Shown here piece by piece: positions 45,569 through 54,598 of a stretch of DNA of 64,000 nt. Below the pieces are notes generated by a model. The model saw only the letters and a list, made by a program, of their open reading frames with translations, was not told where the DNA came from and did not search any database. The stretch covers positions 1-64,000 of the forward strand of contig CALUZB010000004.1 in assembly GCA_944325195.1 (NCBI GenBank). Reading direction: 5' to 3'. How positions within the stretch are numbered: the stretch's first letter is position 1; every line of letters starts with the position of its first letter. This DNA comes from an uncultured Desulfovibrionaceae bacterium (GTDB lineage: Bacteria; Desulfobacterota; Desulfovibrionia; Desulfovibrionales; Desulfovibrionaceae). A program made the position numbers and the translations under genes.

Positions 45569-46927
45569 ATGCAGGTTAAATTTTTGATTATCGGAGCCGG
45601 TCCCACCGGACTGGGCGCGGCCTGGCGTTTGCACGAGCTGGGCGAGCAGGATTTTCTGGTGCTTGAGGCCAATTCATACCCAGGCGGTCTGTCGGCCTCT
45701 TTTAAAGATGACTGGGGATTTACCTGGGATATCGGTGGGCACGTGATTTTCTCGCACTACCCCTATTTCGATGCCTTGCTGGCGGAAGTGCTGGGCAATG
45801 AATATGAAGAGCACCAGCGCATTGCCCGCATCCGCGCCGCCGACACCTGGACCCCGTATCCATATCAGAACAACATCCGCTATCTGCCTAAGCAGATTCA
45901 ATGGGAATGTGTGGAGGGGCTGTTGCCCGGGCGCAGGCCGCAAACCCGCCCCAGCAACTTTGAAGAGTGGATTTACACCGTCTTCGGCCAGGGGCTGGCT
46001 AAGCACTTCATGCTTCCCTATAATTTCAAGGTATGGGCCTTCCCGCCCAAGCTCATGTCTTTTCAATGGATCGGCGAACGGGTCAGTGTAATTGACCTGG
46101 AAGGGGTGCTTAAAAACCTTATTCTGGAAGCAGATAACGTATCCTGGGGGCCGAATTCCCGCTTCCGTTTCCCCAGACACGGCGGCACCGGCGAAATTTA
46201 CCAGCGCATGGCCGCCAAGCTGGGGGATAAAGTGCATCTGAAATCACCCCTGTTGAAACTCGATTTGCAAAACAAACGCGCCTTCACCGAAAACGGCCTT
46301 GAAATCCGCTTCCAACACATGCTGAGTACGGCTCCGCTCGACAAGCTGGTCAGGGAAATCATTAATGATGCCCCGGCTGAGTACAAACGCGCGGCTGAAC
46401 AGCTTGAGCACAGCGGCGTGTTCGTGGCCGGAGTCGGGGTGAACTCCGCACGGACGGACGACACCTGCTGGATGTACTTCCCGGAAAGCAACGCTCCCTT
46501 CTACCGGGTCACCAATCTGCACAACTACTCTCCCAACATTGCCCCCGCCGGCAGCGGGAAACGCGCCCTGCTTTGCGAGGTGTCGTTCTCCAAACATAAA
46601 CAGGAAGATCCGGCAACGATGGAGCGGCGCATTCTGGACGGTCTGGTCAACACCACGTTGTTGCAGGAACAGGACAGAGAGAGCAACAGCATCTGGAGTA
46701 TGCGGGTGGACTACGGCTACCCCACCCCCACCCTGGAGCGCGACCGGGCCCTGGCCCTGATTCAGCCCTGGTTGCAGGCGCAAGGCGTGTTTTCGCGGGG
46801 AAGATTCGGCGGCTGGCGCTACGAAGTGGGAAATATGGATCATAGTGTCATGCAGGGGGTGGAATGGGCCGATCTGCTGCTGAAAGGCGAGCCGGAAACA
46901 ACCTATGCCGTTCCCGCGCCATGCTGA
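45569..46927 (+). CDS. FAD-dependent oxidoreductase, UDP-galactopyranose mutase-like / amine oxidase-like
   Basis: A 452-residue flavoprotein. The FAD-binding Rossmann motif FLIIGAGPTGLGAAWRL is near residues 5-21, followed by LEANSYPGGLSASF. Middle regions (IGGHVIFSHYPYFDALLAEV and FPRHGGTGEIYQRMA) resemble the NAD(P)-binding/protoporphyrinogen oxidase-like family that includes UDP-galactopyranose mutase. A sugar-nucleotide or glycolipid substrate is plausible but unproven. GGGAGGAAT is 7 nt upstream. No glycosyltransferase is directly adjacent. Confidence 0.75.
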   Translation: MQVKFLIIGAGPTGLGAAWRLHELGEQDFLVLEANSYPGGLSASFKDDWGFTWDIGGHVIFSHYPYFDALLAEVLGNEYEEHQRIARIRAADTWTPYPYQNNIRYLPKQIQWECVEGLLPGRRPQTRPSNFEEWIYTVFGQGLAKHFMLPYNFKVWAFPPKLMSFQWIGERVSVIDLEGVLKNLILEADNVSWGPNSRFRFPRHGGTGEIYQRMAAKLGDKVHLKSPLLKLDLQNKRAFTENGLEIRFQHMLSTAPLDKLVREIINDAPAEYKRAAEQLEHSGVFVAGVGVNSARTDDTCWMYFPESNAPFYRVTNLHNYSPNIAPAGSGKRALLCEVSFSKHKQEDPATMERRILDGLVNTTLLQEQDRESNSIWSMRVDYGYPTPTLERDRALALIQPWLQAQGVFSRGRFGGWRYEVGNMDHSVMQGVEWADLLLKGEPETTYAVPAPC

Positions 46928-47055
46928 TTGCTGATATTCTCAAATGACCAGGCTGAAGCAATGAAGTTTAAGCTTGCAGTATTGCAACTTTTGCGGGCCT
47001 GGATTAAAGTTCTTCCTCAAACAGGCTGTTTTAAAAGCCTAATGCAAGGTGATTT

Positions 47056-47937
47056 ATGTTGAAAAGTATGACCGGGTTCGGACGCTCCCTGCTTGAAGAC
47101 GCCGGTATTTCTCAGGCATGGGAAATCCGCAGCGTAAACGGCCGCAACCTGGACATTAAATGGCGTCTGCCCTATCCGGTGCGGGGTCTGGAGCCGATTT
47201 GGGAGCGGGTGGTGCGCAAAGCCGCCGTTCGGGGGCGGCTTGACATCAGTCTTACCCTCTCAATCAACCGGGAAGACGCCCAACCGGTGCGCCTGAACCG
47301 CGAGTTGGCCGAGGAGATGCTGGCTGAAATTTCCGATTTTGCTGAATCCATCAACGAAAGTTTCACCCCCGACCTTAATCGCTTAATCTCAATTTCAGCG
47401 TTGTGGGAAGACCAGACCCTGGAACCGGGCGATGAAATCAGCGGCATGTTGGAACAAGGCCTGACCGCCGCTCTGGACGACTGGAACGAATCGCGGATCC
47501 GTGAAGCCAAATTGCTGGAAACCGACATTACTTCCCGCCTGCTGCGAATGCAGGAATGGGTAAGTATTATTGACTCAAGAGCGCCGGACATCAAGCAGGA
47601 GCGTTTCGATCAACTACACGAGCGCATCAGCCAGATTCTGGCAAAGCATCAGTTGGAGCTTGAGGAAGGACGCTTCCTGCAGGAAGTGGTCATTCTCGCC
47701 GACAAACTGGACGTAAGCGAGGAACTGACCCGGCTGAACGCTCACCTGGAGCTTTTACGCGACCTTCTGGAACAGGGCACTGACGCCGGCCGACGCATGG
47801 ATTTCGCCATTCAGGAATGTTTCCGGGAAATCACCACCTGCGCCAATAAAATCCAGGATACCCAGGTGCAGCACCTGGTTGTGGATTTCAAAAATGAGCT
47901 GGAAAAATGTCGTGAGCAAGTGCAGAATCTGGAGTGA
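47056..47937 (+). CDS. yicC: YicC-family protein (putative endoribonuclease)
   Basis: A 293-residue YicC/YloC-family protein; the E. coli member is reported to be an RNase acting on small RNAs. The N-terminus MLKSMTGFGRSLLE, the SVNGRNLDIKWRLP segment, and the C-terminal GTDAGRRMDFAIQECFREI and FKNELEKCREQVQNLE are the family motifs. It begins a run with remA, gmk, pyrF, a TPR gene and recJ, the order recalled from Desulfovibrio genomes. AAGGTGATTT precedes the ATG. Confidence 0.93.
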   Translation: MLKSMTGFGRSLLEDAGISQAWEIRSVNGRNLDIKWRLPYPVRGLEPIWERVVRKAAVRGRLDISLTLSINREDAQPVRLNRELAEEMLAEISDFAESINESFTPDLNRLISISALWEDQTLEPGDEISGMLEQGLTAALDDWNESRIREAKLLETDITSRLLRMQEWVSIIDSRAPDIKQERFDQLHERISQILAKHQLELEEGRFLQEVVILADKLDVSEELTRLNAHLELLRDLLEQGTDAGRRMDFAIQECFREITTCANKIQDTQVQHLVVDFKNELEKCREQVQNLE

Positions 47938-47940
47938 GCC

Positions 47941-48189
47941 ATGCCCAAGTTGTTGAGTGTGGGGCTCGGAAATTTTGTGATGCCGAACAGGATAGTGACT
48001 ATCGTCAACCCGGCCTCATCACCGATGCGACGCCTGCGCGAAGACGCCAAACAGGCCGGGCGTCTGGTGGACGCCACCCAAGGACGAAAAACCCGCTCGA
48101 TCATCATTACCGATTCCAATCATGTAATTCTTTCTTCCATCCTGGCTGATACTTTGCTGGCCCGGCTGGAGTTGGAGGGCGGGCAATGA
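47941..48189 (+). CDS. remA: DUF370 / RemA-like protein
   Basis: An 82-residue protein of the DUF370 family. In Bacillus RemA is a DNA-binding regulator of biofilm genes. [20 protein letters not shown] and the Arg/Lys segment [20 protein letters not shown] are typical, as is [13 protein letters not shown]. The 4-bp overlap with gmk (ATGA) and the 3-nt gap from yicC imply one transcript. Its role in a Gram-negative cell is not established. Confidence 0.9.
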   Translation: MPKLLSVGLGNFVMPNRIVTIVNPASSPMRRLREDAKQAGRLVDATQGRKTRSIIITDSNHVILSSILADTLLARLELEGGQ

Positions 48190-48794
48190 GTCAGGGTCTG
48201 GTTTTTGTGATTTGCGCTCCCTCCGGAACCGGCAAAACAACCCTGGCCGGACGCCTGCTGGCTGAATTTCCACAATTGAATTTCTCGGTGTCCTGCACCA
48301 CCCGCCCCCCCAGACCGGGAGAGGTGGACGGAGAGGACTACTTTTTTCTCAGCAAGCAGGAATTTGAAGCCAAGCGGGCTGATAACGAATTTCTGGAATG
48401 GGCCGAAGTACATGGCAACTATTACGGCACGTTACGAAAAACAGTGGAAGAAGCTCTGAGCAAAGGCAAAGATCTTCTGTTCGACATTGATGTGCAGGGA
48501 GCGGCGCAGGTAAGGCTGAATCTGCCCGGACACTGCGTCTTTGCTTTCATTGCCCCACCGTCAATCCTTGCCCTGCGTCACCGCCTTGAGGCCAGAGGAA
48601 GCGAATGCCCTGAAATCATCTGCCGTCGCATTGCCAATGCCAAGGCCGAAGTAGCCAATGCGCACTGGTTTGATTTCCTGGTGGTAAACGATGAGCTAGA
48701 ACTTGCCTACCAGGAACTTAAGTCGGCTTATCTCGCCGCCCGGCTTTACCCGACCCGTCAAGCCGGACTGATTAATAAACTCCTAGCGGAATAA
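48186..48794 (+). CDS. gmk: Guanylate kinase
   Basis: Phosphorylates GMP to GDP, the step after GuaA. It has 202 residues. The P-loop [15 protein letters not shown] is near residues 10-24. The GMP site [20 protein letters not shown] is near 35-54, and [14 protein letters not shown] follows. Starts inside the end of remA. Location beside yicC matches many proteobacteria. Confidence 0.96.
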   Translation: MSQGLVFVICAPSGTGKTTLAGRLLAEFPQLNFSVSCTTRPPRPGEVDGEDYFFLSKQEFEAKRADNEFLEWAEVHGNYYGTLRKTVEEALSKGKDLLFDIDVQGAAQVRLNLPGHCVFAFIAPPSILALRHRLEARGSECPEIICRRIANAKAEVANAHWFDFLVVNDELELAYQELKSAYLAARLYPTRQAGLINKLLAE

Positions 48795-48807
48795 AGGTGC
48801 TTGTCTG

Positions 48808-49533
48808 ATGCCTGAAATCATAGTTGCACTTGATTACCCTTCTGTGGAAGAAGCCGTTGCGCTGGCTGAAAAACTCCAGGGCCGCGGCCTGTGGCTGAAG
48901 GTGGGAATGGAACTGTTTACCCTGGGGGGACCGGACATTGTGCGCGAACTGCAGAATATGGGATATAAGGTCTTTCTGGACCTTAAATTTCACGATATCC
49001 CGAACACCGTGCATGGCGCGGTGAGCAGCGCGGCCAAACTGGGAGTGAAGTTGACCACAATTCATCTTTGCGGTGGAGCGGAAATGTGCAAGGCCGCAGT
49101 GGCGGCTGCAACCGCCGCCTCCGGTCTTACTGTGCTGGGGGTAACGGTGCTTACATCTTTAAGCGCGGAAGATCTGCAAGCAGATCTGGCCATGTACGGG
49201 TTTGAAGCGGATCCTGTAACGCCAAGCCCCGCCACCCTGGCTGTAAACCGGGCGATGGCCGCAAAGAACTGGGGCCTGAAAGGCATTGTCTGCTCTCCCC
49301 ATGAAATTGAAAAAATCAAAGCTGTTTGCGGCGAAAACTTCATCTGCCTCACCCCTGGAATCAGACTGGCCGGCGGTGCAACTCAAGACCAGAAACGGGT
49401 GATGACTCCGGGGAAAGCAGCTTCCCTTGGTTCGGACTTTCTAGTGATAGGCAGGGCAATTACCGCGGCCGCCGACCCGGAAACCGCCTGCGACAAAGTG
49501 CTTGAGGATATCTACAAAGCAAAACTTGTTTGA
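48808..49533 (+). CDS. pyrF: Orotidine 5'-phosphate decarboxylase
   Basis: Decarboxylates OMP to UMP, the last step of UMP synthesis. It has 241 residues. The catalytic tetrad is seen in FLDLKFHDIPNTV (D-x-K-x2-D). The ending PGIRLAGGATQDQKRVMTP and the start IIVALDYPSVEEAVALAEKL are typical. It lies 13 nt after gmk. Its stop precedes the TPR gene by 61 nt. Confidence 0.96.
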   Translation: MPEIIVALDYPSVEEAVALAEKLQGRGLWLKVGMELFTLGGPDIVRELQNMGYKVFLDLKFHDIPNTVHGAVSSAAKLGVKLTTIHLCGGAEMCKAAVAAATAASGLTVLGVTVLTSLSAEDLQADLAMYGFEADPVTPSPATLAVNRAMAAKNWGLKGIVCSPHEIEKIKAVCGENFICLTPGIRLAGGATQDQKRVMTPGKAASLGSDFLVIGRAITAAADPETACDKVLEDIYKAKLV

Positions 49534-49594
49534 TTTGGCTAGTGCTTTTTATTCTCAATTGTGTTATGGAAGAAAGGACAGAGCCGAGGAATAT

Positions 49595-50461
49595 ATGGAC
49601 AAACAGAACCTGAATAATCACTCTGAACCCGCTTCGGAACAGGAAGGCGAACGCGAAAAGATCAAAGGCGTGTTCTCCTGTCAGGAAGTACGCAAAGTAG
49701 GCACAGGCACAACTACGCGTAAAACCATTCAAAAATCTTTCTGGTTTGCGGAAGAGCTGCCCGACGGACAAATCAGCGTGCAACCCCTGAACGCGAACTA
49801 TGTGCCTTCCGGACCGAAGCGGACAATCACCCTTGAAGAATTTCTAAGCTCATTTTCCCCGGAAATGGAATTTTATGTGCAGACCGTATTTCCTCGGATG
49901 AGGGAAATGAATAAAACCATTGCCCGGGGAGATCGTTACCGCCAGAACGGCGAGCATTACAGCGCCGAATATGAATACAGCAAAGCGCTTAAAGTAGATG
50001 AAGACAATGTGCGCGCCAATTTCGGACTTGGCCTGACCTATCTTGAGCGGGGGCAAAAAGAAAAGGCCGACGACGTTTTCCAGCGCATAGTAAAACTGGA
50101 AGCCGCTTTTGAAGAAGAGCACAAGCATCTGTTCAACGACTTCGGAATTAATTTGCGCAAAAACAAAATGCTGCCCCAATCTCTGGAGTATTACCAGCGG
50201 GCGTTGGAATTGAGCAAGGCAGACGAAAACCTGTATATAAATATTGCCCGGGCGTATCTTGATTCAGGGAAATACACAGAAGCAGTGGAAAATTTGCTGG
50301 AAGCCCTGAAGCTGAACCCTCAGCATGAAGTGGCGCATAAATTCTTAACCTGGATGCAAAGCAAGGAATTAATTCCAGCCACCCTCTTGGATAAGGCGCA
50401 GGCAGCGCTGAACGGCTCTGTGGAAACAGCTGCTCAGCCGGACCCGGCCAGCCAAGGCTAG
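49595..50461 (+). CDS. TPR-repeat protein of unknown function
   Basis: A 288-residue protein starting at an ATG with GAGGAATAT upstream; the longer frame overlaps pyrF. The N-terminal third (GVFSCQEVRKVGTGTTTRKT) is a conserved segment of unknown function. Residues 110-260 are about four tetratricopeptide repeats, for example FGLGLTYLERGQKEKADDVF and NIARAYLDSGKYTEAVENL. Without a signal peptide it is probably cytoplasmic and a protein-protein adaptor. A terminator at 50529 ends this unit. Confidence 0.82.
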   Translation: MDKQNLNNHSEPASEQEGEREKIKGVFSCQEVRKVGTGTTTRKTIQKSFWFAEELPDGQISVQPLNANYVPSGPKRTITLEEFLSSFSPEMEFYVQTVFPRMREMNKTIARGDRYRQNGEHYSAEYEYSKALKVDEDNVRANFGLGLTYLERGQKEKADDVFQRIVKLEAAFEEEHKHLFNDFGINLRKNKMLPQSLEYYQRALELSKADENLYINIARAYLDSGKYTEAVENLLEALKLNPQHEVAHKFLTWMQSKELIPATLLDKAQAALNGSVETAAQPDPASQG

Positions 50462-50528
50462 TGGTGGTATCCACCCGGTCGGATAGCAGGGAAGCTATAG
50501 GAGGCCCGGCTGGGTGTCGGATTTTACA

Positions 50529-50559
50529 GCCGCGCGAAGTCCCAATAACTTCGCGCGGC
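50529..50559 (+). terminator. Terminator after the TPR gene
   Basis: GCCGCGCGAAGT and ACTTCGCGCGGC form a perfect 12-bp stem with a 7-nt loop, followed by AATTTATC. It is the strongest hairpin in the region and separates the pyrF-TPR unit from recJ. Confidence 0.7.
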
Positions 50560-50656
50560 AATTTATCAAAGACTCCTTTATGATTTCATACTTCCCCAAA
50601 AAGCGGAAAAGAAGAAGGTGACAGGTGGCTTTGCCGATAAAATTATTTTCCATTAC

Positions 50657-50674
50657 TCCTCCTTTCGCGGAGGA
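50657..50674 (+). promoter_or_regulatory. Stem-loop with a GGAGGA arm
   Basis: TCCTCC-TTTCGC-GGAGGA is a perfect 6-bp stem; flanking ATTA / TTAAT can extend it. It would hide a Shine-Dalgarno-like GGAGGA, but no start codon with the right spacing follows. Confidence 0.35.
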
Positions 50675-50901
50675 TTAATCCGCACGGCCTCTGTCGGCCG
50701 GCTGGGAAACTATGAATTGAGCCGCCTTTAAACCAATTGCCACATATACAGGCCGATATATCAGTTCCCCTTCAGCTCATACCGGGACAGACTTATCTTG
50801 CCACTATTTTTAGGGTCGCCACAGGGTAAATAAAAACCGCTACTTAAGGTTTGGACGTGGCTCTGTCGGCTTAGCATAACCATTTGAATTATCTGCACAT
50901 T

Positions 50902-52626
50902 ATGCGTGTTCTACATAAAAAATGGCTGGCTCGCGAAAACCCGCCCAACGCTGCCGCTGATAACTACCTTGCCGGGAAACTAGGCATCTCTCCTTGGCTG
51001 TTAAACATTCTGAACTTGCGCGGGCTGAACCAAGAGCAAGAGTTGAGCGAATTCCTCAATCCCGGTCTGCGCAACCTCATTCCCCCTATTCACTGGCCCG
51101 GCGTTGAACACGCGGCTGAAATTTTAGTGAAAGCGTTGCGCGACGGCAAGAAAATGGCCGTGTGGGGCGATTATGATGCGGACGGAGTTACAAGTACTGC
51201 CCTAGTCAAAACGATTCTGTCCTGGCATGGTTTTGAAGCTGTTTCCTTTCTTCCGCACCGCAGCACTGATGGCTACGGTTTGAACTGCAACGGTGTGCAG
51301 CAACTGGCGGAGCAGGGTGTAAATCTGCTTCTGACTGTGGATTGCGGCATCAGCGATCTGGAACCTGTTGCGCTGGCCAGAAAACTCGGCATGACTGTGC
51401 TGATCAGCGACCACCACTTACCCGCAGCCCACCTGCCGCAGGCGCACGCAATTTGCAACCCAACCCTGCCCGGCTCGCCCTATCCCAGCCTAGCTGGAGT
51501 GGGAATGGCCTTCTTCCTGATGGCTCAAGTACACAAGCTTTTGGAGCCGTTCAGCAAATCAGGCCGGGATATCCGCAGTGTCTTAGATCTGGTGGCTTTG
51601 GGCACGCTTGCCGACTTGGTGCCTCTCACCGGCCAGAACAGAATACTTGTGAAAAACGGTATGCTCGTTCTGAATGAGGCTAAACGCCCGGGTATTGCGG
51701 CCCTGAAAACCGTGTCCGGCTTCTCCCCCGCCGCTGTCCTCAGCGCCGGGCAAATCAGCTTTACATTAGCCCCGCGCATAAACGCCGCCGGCCGTCTGGG
51801 CCATGCAGATGACGCACTGGCCCTGCTTCTGGCTGAAAAAGCCGATGATGCCCTTGTTCTCGCTGAAAAACTGGATGAAATGAACTCTCAACGCCGTAAA
51901 CAGGAAGACGTCATTCTTAAAGAAGCATTACAAATGGCCGATGAGCAACGCCATTGCCCCGGGCTTGTGCTCTATGCGCCGCACTGGCACAGCGGAGTCA
52001 TCGGAATTGTGGCGTCACGCCTGGTGGAAATGTTTTACAAGCCAACCATTGTTCTTTGCGACGAGGGCGGAATGGTGAAAGGCTCCGGGCGCAGTATCCG
52101 CGAATTAAACCTGCATGAAGCAATCTCCGCCTGTAAAGAACACCTGATCCGCTACGGGGGGCATCATCAGGCCGCCGGACTTTCTCTTGAACTGACGGAT
52201 CTTGCACCTTTCCGAACAGCCTTTTTCCAAAAAATCATTGACGCCATAGGGCCGGATCCGGTTTTGCCCAGCTTGTGTTACGACGCTGAAATGGGGTTTG
52301 CCCTTGCAAGCAGCCCCCTCCACCTGAACGAACTTGAACTGATGCAGCCCTTTGGGATTAAAAATCCCGAGCCTTTGTTCCTTTCGCCCCCGCTGTTAAT
52401 TAAAACCATCAGCCATTTCGGCAACCGCAATGTCCATGCCAGACTGACTCTTTGTGATGAAGCAGCGAATATTTCTCTAAAGGTAAAAGCCTGGGGGCTG
52501 GCTCAGGAATTCCCGCTCACAGGCATGGGCCGCAGAATTCAGATAATCTACAGTTCCCGCCTGGACTGCTATAATGGAATTCCCGGGATAGATATTCAGT
52601 TGCGCGACTGGAAGTGGCTGGCTTAA
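50902..52626 (+). CDS. recJ: Single-stranded-DNA-specific exonuclease RecJ
   Basis: RecJ digests single-stranded DNA 5' to 3' in recombination and repair. It has 574 residues from the ATG; a TTG six codons earlier is possible. DHH phosphoesterase motifs: WGDYDADGVTSTALV, TVDCGISDLE, and ISDHHLPA. DHHA1 is in SGVIGIVASRL and GSGRSIRELNLHE, followed by GGHHQAAGLSLE. It ends the yicC-recJ run. A short weak stem-loop, GCTTTTTAAAGC, follows the stop. Confidence 0.95.
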   Translation: MRVLHKKWLARENPPNAAADNYLAGKLGISPWLLNILNLRGLNQEQELSEFLNPGLRNLIPPIHWPGVEHAAEILVKALRDGKKMAVWGDYDADGVTSTALVKTILSWHGFEAVSFLPHRSTDGYGLNCNGVQQLAEQGVNLLLTVDCGISDLEPVALARKLGMTVLISDHHLPAAHLPQAHAICNPTLPGSPYPSLAGVGMAFFLMAQVHKLLEPFSKSGRDIRSVLDLVALGTLADLVPLTGQNRILVKNGMLVLNEAKRPGIAALKTVSGFSPAAVLSAGQISFTLAPRINAAGRLGHADDALALLLAEKADDALVLAEKLDEMNSQRRKQEDVILKEALQMADEQRHCPGLVLYAPHWHSGVIGIVASRLVEMFYKPTIVLCDEGGMVKGSGRSIRELNLHEAISACKEHLIRYGGHHQAAGLSLELTDLAPFRTAFFQKIIDAIGPDPVLPSLCYDAEMGFALASSPLHLNELELMQPFGIKNPEPLFLSPPLLIKTISHFGNRNVHARLTLCDEAANISLKVKAWGLAQEFPLTGMGRRIQIIYSSRLDCYNGIPGIDIQLRDWKWLA

Positions 52627-52720
52627 CAAGCACCTTACAGCGCTTTTTAAAGCGGCCGGGATTTATCCTTCCTGACCGCCTTTGAGCTCATTACCATGTA
52701 TTACAACCTGGTCCGAAAAG

Positions 52721-53089
52721 TCAACTGATCTTTCCGGCAACTTCCGCGGCAAACAGCTCAAAATTATTCGGCTCACCCGGACGGTGATCATCAGGGTAAA
52801 GCAAAGCCGACATGTAAAACACGGAATTAAGTTCCAAAGCCTTGGCGGCGCTTGCGCTGAAGCGGCTTAATTCCGCTTTCACATGACTGGCGATGCTTTC
52901 ACTTACTCCAGCCAGATGTGTTTCCACAGCTTCAGCCAGTCCCGCCAACAATTGCGCTTTTTCACGCATACCCCGATTATACTCTTCCACATCGCCCCTG
53001 TTTAAAGCGGCTAATGCGGCACTCTCAATGTTTTTAATTGTATCTGAAGTCTGCTCAAGCCATTTTAACAACTCAATATCCTTATTCAT
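52721..53089 (-). CDS. Small helical protein of unknown function
   Basis: A 122-residue protein with GAGGTTGGTT before the ATG (4 codons inside the longer open frame). It is almost entirely helical: KDIELLKWLEQTSDTIKNIE to HVKAELSRFSASAAKALELN. It has no signal peptide, no cysteines and no recognisable domain. It is convergent with recJ and divergent from a glycosyltransferase. It may be a cytoplasmic adaptor; homology is unknown to me. Confidence 0.65.
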   Translation of the reverse strand: MNKDIELLKWLEQTSDTIKNIESAALAALNRGDVEEYNRGMREKAQLLAGLAEAVETHLAGVSESIASHVKAELSRFSASAAKALELNSVFYMSALLYPDDHRPGEPNNFELFAAEVAGKIS

Positions 53090-53134
53090 AACCAACCTCA
53101 CTAAATAAAGAAAGCAATATTAAATCCATAAGCC

Positions 53135-53210
53135 GACAATCAGAAGCCGATGCGCCTCTCTTTCTGAAAGAAGTTGAAGGGCAGGTTACTCATCTGCTCC
53201 CCTGATTGTC
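53135..53210. other. Structured intergenic element
   Basis: GACAATCAG (53135-53143) and CTGATTGTC (53202-53210) are perfect 9-bp inverted repeats 58 nt apart. Inside are TCTTT-CTGA-AAGA and GGGCAG ... CTGC-CCC-like hairpins, so the whole could fold as a branched structure. It is in a 285-bp divergent gap. It is followed by CCC-GAAA-GGG near 53222. It may be a regulatory RNA or a terminator. Confidence 0.4.
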
Positions 53211-53386
53211 AATTCCTTTTCACCCGAAAGGGAAGCCCTCAAGGAATAAATAAACTTCGCCCCCTTAACAACCCACCTAAGCCCTGAATTTTGATTTAGT
53301 CAATGAATATTCTGGAAATTTCCCGTCTCCTCTGGTAATTAACTCAAAAGTAAGTTTAATAGTAAACATTATTCGGCAAACATGCA

Positions 53387-54514
53387 ATGCGCACAATTCA
53401 AATCGTAAATGTACGCTGGTTTAACGCAACAGCCTGGTATGGCTTGTGGTTATCTAAACTGTTGCGTGAGGCCGGCCATGAAACTCTGGTTATCACCCTG
53501 CCGCATACGGATAATTGGGAAAAAGCCATTGAATTCGGCTTTGACCCCATCTTTTTACCGTTTAACAGCAAAAACCCTTTCAATTTCCCGAAACTCTATT
53601 ACAGCCTGCGCAAACTGGTCAGGGAATTCAGGCCTGACATTATTAATTGTCACCGTGGAGAAGGTTTCATTGCTTGCGCCCTGTTGCGGGAAGACCTGAA
53701 AAATTTCGGGCTGATCCGCACCCGCGGCGATCAACGCCTGCCTAAAACCAACCTGCCGAATCTGATTATGCACAAACACATGGCTGATGCGGTTATTGCC
53801 ACCAATTCCCGTATGGCGGATTTCTTTCTGGAACGGATGGGTCTGCCGACCGAACAGGTGCATACCATTTTGGGTGGAGTAGATACCGCCAAATTCCAGT
53901 TCGATGCAACCGGACGGGCAAAGGTAAGGGCTGAGTTCGGCCTGAAAGACACCGACTTTGTGATTGGGTTGCTGGGACGCTATGATGAGGTCAAAGGACA
54001 TGGCGATTTGCTTGAGGCCGTTGCCCGCCTTTATAAATTCGAACACATGTCCGATCTGAAGATTATGTTTATCGGGCACCCCTGTCCGCACTTCTCAGAA
54101 GACAGATTGCGCGCTTGCGCCGCCAAAGCCGGGATTGCCGATATTGTGCGCTACACCGGACGCCGCACCGATATTGCCGCCTGCATATCCGCCCTGGACG
54201 CCGGGGTGGTGGCCTCCCTGTGGTCAGAAGCCATTGCCCGGGCCGCCCTGGAAATTATGGCCTGCTCCCGTCCGCTCATCAGCACCACTGTGGGGGTCAT
54301 GCCGGATCTGTTGCCCGGCATAGCCATGTATCCGCCGGGAAATATTGAAGAACTGGCCCGGCTGTTGCTTACTCTGCATCAGAATGAACTGTTCAAGCGC
54401 GATCTCCTGCTTCATCAGGAACAGCGACTGCAGCAGCTCACCCCGGAAGTTTTTCTGAATTCAACTCTGACCGTATATGAACAAGCCCTCGCAAAAGTGC
54501 GCAACAGAGCATAG
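53387..54514 (+). CDS. Glycosyltransferase, GT4-like
   Basis: A 375-residue GT-B glycosyltransferase. MRTIQIVNVRWFNATAWYGL is the start. FVIGLLGRYDEVKGHGDLLE near residues 195-214 is the linker motif (GR-x3-KG-like), and EAIARAALEIMACSRPLIST has the E-x7-E donor motif. It is unlike the glycosyltransferase at 20455 in sequence. Substrate unknown. No clear ribosome-binding site precedes the ATG; the next gene is 84 nt downstream, so the unit may continue into the lipid genes. Confidence 0.8.
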   Translation: MRTIQIVNVRWFNATAWYGLWLSKLLREAGHETLVITLPHTDNWEKAIEFGFDPIFLPFNSKNPFNFPKLYYSLRKLVREFRPDIINCHRGEGFIACALLREDLKNFGLIRTRGDQRLPKTNLPNLIMHKHMADAVIATNSRMADFFLERMGLPTEQVHTILGGVDTAKFQFDATGRAKVRAEFGLKDTDFVIGLLGRYDEVKGHGDLLEAVARLYKFEHMSDLKIMFIGHPCPHFSEDRLRACAAKAGIADIVRYTGRRTDIAACISALDAGVVASLWSEAIARAALEIMACSRPLISTTVGVMPDLLPGIAMYPPGNIEELARLLLTLHQNELFKRDLLLHQEQRLQQLTPEVFLNSTLTVYEQALAKVRNRA

Positions 54515-54598
54515 CCGGTAAAACAACCTGCAGGCAATGCAGACAGCATAATGATTGAAATGTATAACTTTTCAATCTGAAATGCTCCAGGAAATCTG

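Larger units (their letters stand above)
50462..50901. other. Gap between the TPR gene and recJ
   Basis: About 440 bp without a gene. It holds the terminator at 50529-50559, a second stem-loop at 50657-50674 (TCCTCC-TTTCGC-GGAGGA), and a GGCC-rich hairpin near 50690. I checked it for SRP RNA, because of GGAAGC, and for riboswitch motifs and recognised neither. Confidence 0.5.

Noticed and set aside
50470-50530. Possible small SRP RNA, because of GGGAAGC and GC-rich arms
   Set aside because: The conserved tetraloop and GGAAGGAAGCAG-like core are absent.
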